A program made the translations under genes and the position numbers. From assembly GCA_016213675.1 (NCBI GenBank), contig JACQZW010000034.1, positions 79,403-143,402 on the forward strand: a stretch of DNA of 64,000 nt, read 5' to 3'. The notes beneath the pieces are model-generated. The model was not told the origin of the DNA and searched no databases. It saw only the letters and a program-made list of their open reading frames with translations. Positions 28,174-36,302 of this stretch are shown piece after piece. The stretch is from Acidobacteriota bacterium (GTDB lineage: Bacteria; Acidobacteriota; Thermoanaerobaculia; Thermoanaerobaculales; Thermoanaerobaculaceae). The number at the start of each line of letters is the position of its first letter. Position 1 is the stretch's first letter.

Positions 28174-28179
28174 AGTATA
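28174..28179 (-). promoter_or_regulatory. -10 box for the CBS gene, predicted leaderless
   Basis: TATACT on the minus strand, six bases before ATG 28167; TTGTCG lies 15 bases further upstream as a possible -35. Confidence 0.5.
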
Positions 28180-28220
28180 GCCTCGCGGGCGGGGCGACAA
28201 GGTGCCGCAGCGCACGGATG

Positions 28221-28255
28221 GAGTCGGGAGTCGGGAGTGAAGAGTCAGAAGTCAA
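28221..28255. repeat. Tandem heptamer repeat, GAGTCGG-type x5
   Basis: Units GAGTCGG, GAGTCGG, GAGTGAA, GAGTCAG and AAGTCAA follow in seven-base phase, decaying to the right. The rest of the gap to 28410 holds a TATACT box (28342-28347) that may serve the aconitase gene. Confidence 0.7.
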
Positions 28256-28410
28256 AGACCAGGCAGAACGGGGATGGAGACCGGGCACCCTGTCGGGTTC
28301 CTGCGCTCTCAGATCTTCACTGTTCACTGCCTTGTCGGGCGTATACTTCCGCGACTGCGGCGCAGGCATGAACGAGCCGGCCCGCAGGTTTTCCCACTGG
28401 GAGGGCACAC

Positions 28411-30678
28411 ATGGCCGCCATCGAGAGCACCCCCGAATTCGTCAAGGCCGTCTACGAGCGCACCCGGAAACGGCTGGACATCGTCCGCACGCGCCTCGGC
28501 CGCCCCCTGACCCTGGCCGAGAAGACGCTCTTCGGCCACCTCGACGACCCCGAGCACGCCGAGCTCGAGGCCGGCAAGGCGTACCTCGCGCTGCGCCCGG
28601 ACCGCGTCGCGCTGCAGGACGCCACCGCCCAGATGGCGCTGCTCCAGTTCATGCTCGCCGGGATGGAGCGCGCCGCGGTCCCGACCACGGTCCACTGCGA
28701 CCACCTGATCATCGCCCGCTCCGGCTCCGCGCCCGACGTCGCCCGCGCCATCGACATGAACAAGGAGGTCTACGCCTTCCTCGAGTCGTGCTCGGCGCGC
28801 TACGGACTGGGTTTCTGGAGGCCGGGCTCGGGGATCATCCACCAGGTGGTGCTCGAGAACTACGCGTTCCCCGGCGGGATGATGATCGGCACCGATTCGC
28901 ACACCCCGAACGCCGGCGGCCTCGGGATGTTCGCCTCGGGGGTCGGCGGCGCCGACGCCGTCGACGTGATGTCCGGCTTCCCCTGGGAGGTGCTGCAGCC
29001 CAAGCTGATCGGCGTCAAGCTCACCGGCAAGCTCTCCGGCTGGACGGCGCCGAAGGACATCATCCTCAAGCTCCTCGACATCCTCACCGTCAAGGGCGGC
29101 ACCAACGCGGTCGTCGAGTTCTTCGGCCCGGGCTGCGCGTCGATCTCGTGCACCGGCAAGGCCACGGTCTGCAACATGGGCGCCGAGCACGGCGCGACGA
29201 CCTCGATGTTCCCCTTCGACGCGCGCATGGAGGCCTATCTCGCCGCCACCCGCCGCGGCGCGATCGCCGAGCTGTGCAAGGCCAACCGCGACCTGCTCGC
29301 CGCCGACCCGGAGGTCGAGGCGGCCCCCGAGAAGTTCTACCACCGGGTCGTCGAGATCGACCTCGACGCCCTCGAGCCGCACCTCGTCGGCCCGCACACC
29401 CCGGACCTCGCCCGACCGCTGTCGAAGGTCCCGGCGGCGGTCAAGGAGAACGGCTACCCGGCGAAGATCTCCGCCACGCTGGTCGGCTCGTGCACCAACT
29501 CGTCGTACGAGGACATCGTGCGCGCCGCCTCGGTGGCCCGGGAGGCGATGGCGGCGGGCGTCAAGGCTCAGGTCCCGCTGCTCATCTCGCCGGGGTCCGA
29601 GCAGGTCTACGCCACCATCGAGCGCGACGGCCTGCTCTCGGTGTTCGACGCCTTCGGCGCCACCGTGCTGGCCAACGCCTGCGGCCCGTGCATCGGCCAG
29701 TGGCATCGCGAGGAGTTTCCGAAGGGAACCGCCAACACCATCGTGAACTCGTTCAACCGCAACTTCCCGGCGCGCAACGACGGCAACCCCTCCACGCTGT
29801 CGTTCATCGCCTCGCCCGAGGTGGTGGTCGCCTACGCCGTCGCCGGCTCGCTGGAGGTCAACCCGATCGCCGACGAGATCGCGGTCGACGGCAAGAAGAT
29901 CAGGCTGTCGGCGCCGGCGCCCGCCCCCGAGGTGCCGCCGCAGGGGTTCGTCTTCAAGGCCGAGGGCTACAAGGCGCCGCCGGAGAAGGCCGGCGAGGTC
30001 GTCGTCCAGGTCGCGCCCGGCTCCGACCGTTTGCAGCTTCTCGAGCCGTTCAAGCCCTGGGACGGCAAGGACTACGTCGAGCTGCCCGTCATCATGAAGG
30101 CCAAGGGCAAGTGCACCACCGACCACATCTCCCCGGCCGGGCCGTGGCTGAAGTTCCGCGGCCATCTCGACAACATCGCCAACAACATGTTCATCGGCGC
30201 GATCAACGCGTTCTCCGGCGACGCCGGCAAGGGCACGCACCCGCTCACCGGTGAGGTCATGGAGTTCACCAAGATCGCCCGCGACCTCAAGGGCCGCGGC
30301 CTGCGCTGGGTCGCGGTCGGCGACGAGAACTACGGCGAGGGCAGCTCGCGCGAGCACGCCGCGATGGAGCCGCGCCACCTCGGGGCGGCGGCGATCATCG
30401 CCCGCTCGTTCGCCCGCATCCACGAGACCAACCTCAAGAAGCAGGGGCTCCTGCCGCTGCACCTGCTCGACCCGAAGGACTACGACAAGGTGCGCGAGGG
30501 CGACCGCGTGTCGATCCTCGGCCTCGCGAAGCTCACCCCGGGCCAACCGGTCAAGGTGGTCTTCCACCACGCCGACGGCACCACGGACGAGGTCTCGTGC
30601 CGCCACACGTTCAGCGAGGATCAGATCGGCTGGTTCCGCGCGGGAAGCGCGCTTAACGTCCTCCGCCAGAAGAAGTGA
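28411..30678 (+). CDS. acn: Aconitate hydratase, mitochondrial type
   Basis: The 755-residue protein interconverts citrate and isocitrate through a 4Fe-4S cluster in the citric acid cycle. Cluster ligands are visible in SCTNSSYED and NACGPCIGQW, and the swivel domain carries GEGSSREHAAMEPRHLG. Its length and motifs match the mitochondrial aconitase branch rather than AcnA/IRP or AcnB. A GGGAGG ribosome-binding site precedes ATG 28411, and a -10-like TATACT lies about 63 bases upstream. It stands alone with a hairpin terminator behind it. Confidence 0.92.
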   Translation: MAAIESTPEFVKAVYERTRKRLDIVRTRLGRPLTLAEKTLFGHLDDPEHAELEAGKAYLALRPDRVALQDATAQMALLQFMLAGMERAAVPTTVHCDHLIIARSGSAPDVARAIDMNKEVYAFLESCSARYGLGFWRPGSGIIHQVVLENYAFPGGMMIGTDSHTPNAGGLGMFASGVGGADAVDVMSGFPWEVLQPKLIGVKLTGKLSGWTAPKDIILKLLDILTVKGGTNAVVEFFGPGCASISCTGKATVCNMGAEHGATTSMFPFDARMEAYLAATRRGAIAELCKANRDLLAADPEVEAAPEKFYHRVVEIDLDALEPHLVGPHTPDLARPLSKVPAAVKENGYPAKISATLVGSCTNSSYEDIVRAASVAREAMAAGVKAQVPLLISPGSEQVYATIERDGLLSVFDAFGATVLANACGPCIGQWHREEFPKGTANTIVNSFNRNFPARNDGNPSTLSFIASPEVVVAYAVAGSLEVNPIADEIAVDGKKIRLSAPAPAPEVPPQGFVFKAEGYKAPPEKAGEVVVQVAPGSDRLQLLEPFKPWDGKDYVELPVIMKAKGKCTTDHISPAGPWLKFRGHLDNIANNMFIGAINAFSGDAGKGTHPLTGEVMEFTKIARDLKGRGLRWVAVGDENYGEGSSREHAAMEPRHLGAAAIIARSFARIHETNLKKQGLLPLHLLDPKDYDKVREGDRVSILGLAKLTPGQPVKVVFHHADGTTDEVSCRHTFSEDQIGWFRAGSALNVLRQKK

Positions 30679-30709
30679 CCGCAGGGCAGGCCCTGTAGCG
30701 AACGAACGT

Positions 30710-30735
30710 AGGGGCGGGCGCCCTCGCCCGCCCCT
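30710..30735 (+). terminator. Terminator-like hairpin after aconitase
   Basis: A perfect 11-base-pair stem (30710-30720 with 30725-30735) and CCCT loop, 31 bases after the stop; no long T-run. Confidence 0.6.
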
Positions 30736-30799
30736 CTTCATCCACTCTCGCGATGACGATGCGCATGGGCGGGGCTCGGCCCCGCCCGTCGTCTGTCTG

Positions 30800-30892
30800 T
30801 CAGTGCCCGGTGCCGCCGCGGGGGACGTAGATCGGGTCGCCGGAGCGGTTGTCGATCACCGAGGCGTGGGCGAAGAACCTGCCGCCGGCCAG
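30800..30892 (-). pseudogene. Remnant of the repeated surface-domain C-terminus
   Basis: About 85 bases are nearly identical to the 3' end of the large gene at 32366-35896, including its stop codon (30800-30802) and the encoded ASVIDNRSGDPIYVPRGG. Similarity stops near 30885, just before the stop of the next gene. It is a gene fragment left by duplication or recombination. Nothing else lies in 30679-30893 apart from the hairpin. Confidence 0.75.
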
Positions 30893-30893
30893 G

Positions 30894-32159
30894 TCAGAGC
30901 GATGGTCGCTGGACGCAGATCGGGTCACTCGTCGCGTTGTCGATCACCGAGGCGTAGGCGAAGAAGCGGCCGCCGGACGTCGTGGTGCGCAGGATCGCGT
31001 AGCCGTCGGTCACGCCTCTGCCCGTCACCGCCTGGAAGATCTTGTCGATCTGCTTGAACTCGTAGGGCTGCAGCGTGTAGTGCAGAAAACCCAGCGGAAT
31101 CCCGGAGTCGGTGAACAGCTCGATCTCGATCGCGATCGTCATGTTGACCGCGTTCACGAAACCGATGTTGGTGCGGTAACCCGTCGTGGTCGAGACGTCA
31201 TGGGTCAACTGCACGAGGCGCGCGTCGCGGCCGTACCCGACGGCCTGGTAGTCGGGCAGGCCAGGCACGTACTGGCCGTACGTCCCGTTATCGGTCTGGT
31301 TGTACGTCCGGCTCGTGACCGCGAGGGGACCCCCGACCGGCGTCACGCGCAGCGCCGCCGCTCCCGTGAAACCGAAGTCGTGGAAGACGATGTCGGGGTA
31401 GCGCCGGCTCGCGCCCGCCAACAGGGAATCGTCGATGAACAAAGGCGTCGCGTTGCCCTGGTCCCGCTTGAGCAGCTCGATGCTGTAGTCGACCGTCGAC
31501 TGCGTCGGGTTGTGCACCTCGAGGTCGGTGCGCCAGTTCACGCCGCCGTACCCGACGAGGTGGGCGCCCGTCGGGACGAAGAGGGCCGGAGGGAGCGCCA
31601 CGGTGGTGGTCGCAGGGCCGAAGTAGAAGTCGTCGAGGTACGCAACGTAGACGCCCCCGGATTCGAGCTTCGTGGCGTAGGCCACGAACTCGGCGCTCAC
31701 CGCCCCGGTCGGGGCACGATCGGTCCAGGCGACGGAGTGGAAGGTGTCGTCCGCCGCGTCTGACTGTGCGCGTGGTTGATCGGGGAGCGGATCACCTTGG
31801 CACCCCGGCTGGCCGTACCAGCGAAGACCGACCGCCCCCCAACCGATGCTCACCTGGCCGGAAGGAATCCGGATCTTGCCGCCGAACGTGTAGTACGCCC
31901 CGGGAACGACCGACGGACCGGACAGACACTGGTCCAGTCCCTGCGCGTTGGACTGAAGCGTGTTGACGACGAGCAGGGAGCCCGAGAATGCAGAGCCGGC
32001 CGCGTCCACGGGGCTCCAAACCATGTAGGTGCCCTGGATCCACCCGGCCAAGTCGCGGGCGAAACTCCCGTTGAACACCTGGTTCTGGGCCGCTGCGGAA
32101 TCCGCGTTCGACACCACGGCAACTGCGACGATGGCGATCGTCCCGAGGTTCCTCACCAT
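30894..32159 (-). CDS. Secreted protein with carbohydrate-binding-like and repeated C-terminal domain
   Basis: The 421-residue protein has a signal peptide (about 1-24, ending SAAAQ). A beta-sandwich follows (about 25-185; FNGSFARDLAGWIQG start typical of carbohydrate-binding or lectin-like modules). A domain of about 230 residues (190-421) is shared with the neighbouring large protein, where it occurs twice. The shared domain has NWRTDLEVHNP, TSRTYNQ, YRTNIGFVN and FFAYASVIDN. I do not recognise it as a named family. It is probably extracellular; an AAGGAGG site precedes the start. Confidence 0.65.
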   Translation of the reverse strand: MVRNLGTIAIVAVAVVSNADSAAAQNQVFNGSFARDLAGWIQGTYMVWSPVDAAGSAFSGSLLVVNTLQSNAQGLDQCLSGPSVVPGAYYTFGGKIRIPSGQVSIGWGAVGLRWYGQPGCQGDPLPDQPRAQSDAADDTFHSVAWTDRAPTGAVSAEFVAYATKLESGGVYVAYLDDFYFGPATTTVALPPALFVPTGAHLVGYGGVNWRTDLEVHNPTQSTVDYSIELLKRDQGNATPLFIDDSLLAGASRRYPDIVFHDFGFTGAAALRVTPVGGPLAVTSRTYNQTDNGTYGQYVPGLPDYQAVGYGRDARLVQLTHDVSTTTGYRTNIGFVNAVNMTIAIEIELFTDSGIPLGFLHYTLQPYEFKQIDKIFQAVTGRGVTDGYAILRTTTSGGRFFAYASVIDNATSDPICVQRPSL

Positions 32160-32365
32160 GACTGCCTCCTTCCGGTGGGGTCTGTACGTTCTTTGCGGGA
32201 ACTATCGGCCTGCCTCGTCACCGAGTCAAGGAATGCAGGGCTGCCTTGCGAGGGCGCTCTTTCGGGCGCACATTGCCCGCCCCGGACGGAACCCGGTGCG
32301 ACCCGATCGAGCCGCGCGGCTGTCGCGCCCCGCCATCAGGCGGAGATCGCGGCCCCCGCCCGGTG

Positions 32366-35300
32366 TCAGTGCCCGGCGCCGCCGCGGGGGACGTAGATCG
32401 GGTCGCCGGAGCGGTTGTCGATCACCGAGGCGTAGGCGAAGAACCGCCCGCCGGCGGTCGCGGTCGACAGGACCGCGAAGGCGTCGTCGACGTCCTGGGT
32501 CGTGACCCCGGCGATGATCCGGTCGATTTGGCGGAACTCGTAGGCCCCGAGGTTGTAGCTCCGCGACCCGAGGTGAGTGCCGTCGCCGCGGTACAGCTCG
32601 ACCGCGACCGTGATCGGAGTGGCGCCGACGTTGACCAGGCCGAGGTTGGTTCGGAACCCCGAGGTCGTCGCCGTCGACTGGGAGAGCTGGGTCAGCCGCA
32701 CGCTCTCGCCGGCCTCGATCGCCTCGGTCTCGGGCCGGCCGGGGATGAACTGCCCGAAGGTCCCGATCGGGACGCGGTTGTAGGTCCGGCTGGTGACCAT
32801 GACGCGACCCGCCGTCGGCGTGACCCGCAGCGTGGCGGCGCCGGTGAAGTTGAAGACCGACAGGGTGACGTCCTCGTAGCGAATGCTGCGGCCGCCCTCG
32901 AGCGTCAGGTTGCGGGTGTCGGGGTTCGGGTTCGCCTGGTCGCGCTTGAGCAGGGCGAGGACGAAGGCGGCCTGCGTGGTCCCCGGGTTGTGGACCTCGA
33001 GGTCGGTGCGCCAGTCGGTGCCGACCGCGCCGATCACGTGGGCGGCGGCCGGGACGTAGACCGCGACGGCCGTGACAGCGATGGTGCCGCTGGTCGAGCA
33101 GCTCTGGCCGCCGGAGGACGCCGTCAGCCGCCAGGTGTAGCTCCCGGGGGAACCGTACGCGTGGGTCGGGTTCTGGGTCGAGCCGTGCGTCGAGCCGTCG
33201 CCGAAGTCCCAGTCGTAGGCGATGCCGCCGAGGCAGTTGGGGTTTGTGACGGTGGCGTGGAACACCGTCGCTCCCGCGACGAGCGCGCTGGCGGGGACGG
33301 TCGCCGCACAGGAGACGGTGCACGGGCCCGCGACCGTCACCGTCGCGGTGAGGGTGTAGGACGCCGCGGCGTAACCGCTGATCCCGATGTACCAGGACCC
33401 GGCGGCGAGGGGCTGCGGGGAGCTGGTCGGCGTGACGGTGACCGTCTCGTTGCCGCTCGACGAATACGGGCGATAGTCGTAGTTGGTGCTGTCCGGGGGC
33501 GCCCCGAAGCGCACGTAGATGTCGGCATCTCCAGTCGCGTCGGTGGTGGCGATCAGGAGCTCGGTGGCGTTCGCCGGGACCTCGATCCGGTAGTGGTTCC
33601 AGCCGCCCTGCGCGACCTGGCCGGTCACCGGCACGCCGCTGGTCAGGACGGTGGTGTCGAGCGCCGAGGCCGGCGGGAGGCCGGTCGCGCCGATGGTCCC
33701 GGGCGTCGCCGACGGGACCCGGTGCTCGCCCGGGCCGTCCGGCGAGTAGTGCGGGGGCCCCCAGGCCTCCTCCGGCAACCCGGCGGCGGCCGCCGCCGTC
33801 CCGGCTCCGGAGCCGATGCCGGTCACGCGTCCGACCGGGACGACCTGCACCGGGTCGCCGGTCCGCCCGTCGATCACCGAGGCATAGGTAAAGAAGCGCG
33901 CGTCCGGGGTCGTGGAGGAGACGACTGCGTAGGCGTCGGCCGCGCTGGCGCCGAACTGGGCGATGAGGTCGGTTTCCTGGAAGTAGCCGAACGGCTCGAG
34001 GGTGATCGAGCGGCCGCCGATCGCGCTGCGGTCGGCGCGGAAGAGGTCGACGCGCACGGTCACCCGCTTGCCGGTCGGGTTGGCGAACCCGATGTTGGTG
34101 CGGTAGTCCGCGCTCTTGGTGAGCTGGATGAGGCGGACCTCCTCGTCGGTGACGACCGCGCTCGCCAGCGGATACCCCTCGATGTACTGGCCGTAGGTGC
34201 CGCTCGCCGCGTTGTTGAAGGTCCGCGAGGTGACCTGCAACGCGGTGTCGCTCGCCACCAGGATCGCCCCGGAGGTGCCGGTCTCGTGCAGCGTGTCCTC
34301 GACGACGTCGAGGAGCTTGACCGACCGGCCGCCCGGCACCGTCACGTTGAAGGACGGCGTGTCGCTGTTGTCCTGCTCCTTCTTGAGGAAGAAGAGCGTC
34401 ACCCGGGCGTCGGCCGAGCCCGGGTTGTGGAGCACGGCGTCGGACAGCCAGCTCGTGTTGTTGAGCCCGCCGACGTGGCCCGCCGACGCGATCAGGTACG
34501 TGTTCGGCTGGCTCGTGAGGACGAGCGGCGACAGGGAACCGGCTCCCCGGGGGTCGGAGGCGACCTTCAGCTCGACGCCGTCGCTGGTGCCGTCGCTATC
34601 GCTGTCCGCCTTGGTGGGGTCGGTCCCGGTCCACGACTCGCGCAGGTTCGACAGGCCGTCGGCGTCGCCGTCGGCGGTCGGCGTGGCGGCGAGGCCGGAG
34701 AGCGCCGAGGTCTCCCAGGCGTCGGAGAGCCAGTCGGTGTCGCTGTCAGTGAGTCCGGCGAACGACGAGAACGACGACACGCCGGCGGGGAGCGCGAGGA
34801 CGGCGCGGTGTCCGGACGGGAAGGAGCGGTCGCCGTAGACGACCATGCTCCGCTCGCGCCTGGTCGAGCCCTCCTGGTTGCGCAGGGTGAGGTCGAAGCG
34901 GCTCCGGAACAGGCTCGCGGCCGTCGGCGTGGTGCCGCGTTTGATGCCGTCGACGAACACGTCGGAGGTGTGCCAACTGCGGACCTCGAGCCTCGGCATG
35001 AGCGCCTGGGCGTCGGCGAGCGCCGCGCCTGCGGCGTCGCCGTCCTGGCGGCGGAGCGCGCACCACGACTGGAGCCACGGGATCTCCGCGACGTCGCCCT
35101 CGGCGGCACGCGCGCTGGCGAGCTCGTTGGCGGCCAGGGCGTCGAGTCCGGCGGAAAGCGCGAAGACGCCGTCCCGGAAGTCCTGGGCCGCCTGGTCCGA
35201 GTGGAAGTCGATGCCGCCCGAGCGCAGGACCTGGAGGTCGTAGGCGGCGACCGAGGCCGTGAGGTCGCCGGCCGGGACAGCGTTGATCGCGCCGTAGAAC

Positions 35301-35896
35301 GACGCGGTCGCGTCCGTCACCAGGTTGTTCTTCGCCTGCGTGACGCCCTTGGCGACCCGGGCGCGGTGGTACGACGCGTCCGCCGCGAGCGCGGCGTCGA
35401 ACCTCGAGACCGCCTCCAGCGCCCGGTTCTGCTCGTCGTAGACCCAGCCGAGGTTGTAGAGGAGCTTCGCGTTGTTCGGCTCCTTGGCCAGCCCGACCTG
35501 CAGCTCGGTCTCGGCCTCGGGGAACTTGCGCTGCGCGGCCAGGCACTTCCCCTTGTTGAGGTAGGGCGCGACGTAGGCCGCGTCGCGCTGTTTGGCGGCC
35601 TCGAAGTCGGACTCGGCGCCGGCGAAATTCGCCTGGCGCAGCCGGGCCAGGCCCCGGTTGTTGTAGGGCACGGCCCAGGTGCCGTCGGCCGCGATGGCCG
35701 TCGAGAAGTGCGTCTCGGCCGCCGCGTAGTCGGCGGCGAAGTACGCGGTGTTGCCCGCTCGTACGGCGTCCTCCGCCGCGGCGCGATCGGCGAGGGCGGC
35801 CTGCGGCCAGGCGGCCAGCACGAGGAAGAGGACGGCGCCCAGCGCGCGACCGGCGCAGGTGGGGGTGATCCGGGCCGAGGTGTTGTCGCGGTTCAT
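32366..35896 (-). CDS. Large secreted TPR/TSP3/PPC/PKD protein with two copies of a repeated domain
   Basis: The 1176-residue protein has a signal peptide (1-36). TPR repeats follow (about 40-280), then a calcium-binding thrombospondin type 3-like segment (about 385-450, DSDTDWLSDAWE and DGDADGLSNL), a first copy of the repeated domain (about 464-689), a pre-peptidase C-terminal-like domain (about 745-855), a PKD domain (about 859-945, DWDFGDGS) and the second repeated domain (945-1176). It is probably displayed outside the cell. It lies 70 bases after the Cys-rich peptide gene on the same strand and may be co-transcribed with that cluster. GGAGG lies before ATG 35896. Confidence 0.65.
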   Translation of the reverse strand: MNRDNTSARITPTCAGRALGAVLFLVLAAWPQAALADRAAAEDAVRAGNTAYFAADYAAAETHFSTAIAADGTWAVPYNNRGLARLRQANFAGAESDFEAAKQRDAAYVAPYLNKGKCLAAQRKFPEAETELQVGLAKEPNNAKLLYNLGWVYDEQNRALEAVSRFDAALAADASYHRARVAKGVTQAKNNLVTDATASFYGAINAVPAGDLTASVAAYDLQVLRSGGIDFHSDQAAQDFRDGVFALSAGLDALAANELASARAAEGDVAEIPWLQSWCALRRQDGDAAGAALADAQALMPRLEVRSWHTSDVFVDGIKRGTTPTAASLFRSRFDLTLRNQEGSTRRERSMVVYGDRSFPSGHRAVLALPAGVSSFSSFAGLTDSDTDWLSDAWETSALSGLAATPTADGDADGLSNLRESWTGTDPTKADSDSDGTSDGVELKVASDPRGAGSLSPLVLTSQPNTYLIASAGHVGGLNNTSWLSDAVLHNPGSADARVTLFFLKKEQDNSDTPSFNVTVPGGRSVKLLDVVEDTLHETGTSGAILVASDTALQVTSRTFNNAASGTYGQYIEGYPLASAVVTDEEVRLIQLTKSADYRTNIGFANPTGKRVTVRVDLFRADRSAIGGRSITLEPFGYFQETDLIAQFGASAADAYAVVSSTTPDARFFTYASVIDGRTGDPVQVVPVGRVTGIGSGAGTAAAAAGLPEEAWGPPHYSPDGPGEHRVPSATPGTIGATGLPPASALDTTVLTSGVPVTGQVAQGGWNHYRIEVPANATELLIATTDATGDADIYVRFGAPPDSTNYDYRPYSSSGNETVTVTPTSSPQPLAAGSWYIGISGYAAASYTLTATVTVAGPCTVSCAATVPASALVAGATVFHATVTNPNCLGGIAYDWDFGDGSTHGSTQNPTHAYGSPGSYTWRLTASSGGQSCSTSGTIAVTAVAVYVPAAAHVIGAVGTDWRTDLEVHNPGTTQAAFVLALLKRDQANPNPDTRNLTLEGGRSIRYEDVTLSVFNFTGAATLRVTPTAGRVMVTSRTYNRVPIGTFGQFIPGRPETEAIEAGESVRLTQLSQSTATTSGFRTNLGLVNVGATPITVAVELYRGDGTHLGSRSYNLGAYEFRQIDRIIAGVTTQDVDDAFAVLSTATAGGRFFAYASVIDNRSGDPIYVPRGGAGH

Positions 35897-35966
35897 CGCA
35901 CAGCCTCCGGTGGCCTCACGCTTCGTGCCGGGTGTCGCACGGCCACGGCGATCCCCGGCGACGGAC

Positions 35967-36302
35967 TCAGTACGGGTGCCAGTACAGGCTCACGCAGGTG
36001 CTCGTGCACTGGCAGGTGCAGGTGCTGGTGCACTGGCACGGGCAGTCGCCCGGACACGACCCGCCTCCCTGGTGGTAGGAGACGGTGTTGCAGACGCACG
36101 TTTCGACCGGCACGCAGGTGCACAGCACCTCGGTGCCGCACGTCGCCGGGCCGCCCATCGGGGCGCCCAGCTCCTCGTCGAGGTCGGGCTTGACGAAGGC
36201 GCGCAGGTCCGAGACGGCGTAGATCTCCGGCGCCTCGCCGGTCGGCTCGATCTCCGTCCCGAGCAGCGTGTGATCCGGGCCTTTGCTGTTCTCATCGCTC
36301 AT
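35967..36302 (-). CDS. Cys-rich RiPP precursor peptide (predicted)
   Basis: The 111-residue peptide has an acidic N-terminal half without Cys (1-54) and a core with 13 Cys, at 55, 61, 63, 69, 71, 83, 87, 89, 91, 95, 97, 99 and 103. Residues 89-103 read CQCTSTCTCQCTSTC, a direct repeat also visible in the DNA. Residues 44-51 (ELGAPMGG) resemble the double-glycine leader motif, with E and L at -8 and -7 of a possible cut after G51. The C-terminus is SLYWHPY. It overlaps the third radical SAM gene by four bases (ATGA), so it is made with the enzymes. It is the likely substrate; thioether or related crosslinks are inferred. A metal-binding protein is the alternative. Confidence 0.8.
   Translation of the reverse strand: MSDENSKGPDHTLLGTEIEPTGEAPEIYAVSDLRAFVKPDLDEELGAPMGGPATCGTEVLCTCVPVETCVCNTVSYHQGGGSCPGDCPCQCTSTCTCQCTSTCVSLYWHPY

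Noticed and set aside
27457..28371. A 304-residue plus-strand frame
   Set aside because: It runs through the C-rich repeat and antisense to the CBS gene, without start signals or motifs.
35893..36141. Alternative frame over the Cys-rich peptide
   Set aside because: It lacks the ATGA coupling to the radical SAM gene and shows the Arg/His-rich composition of shadow frames; the Cys pattern in the chosen frame is ordered.
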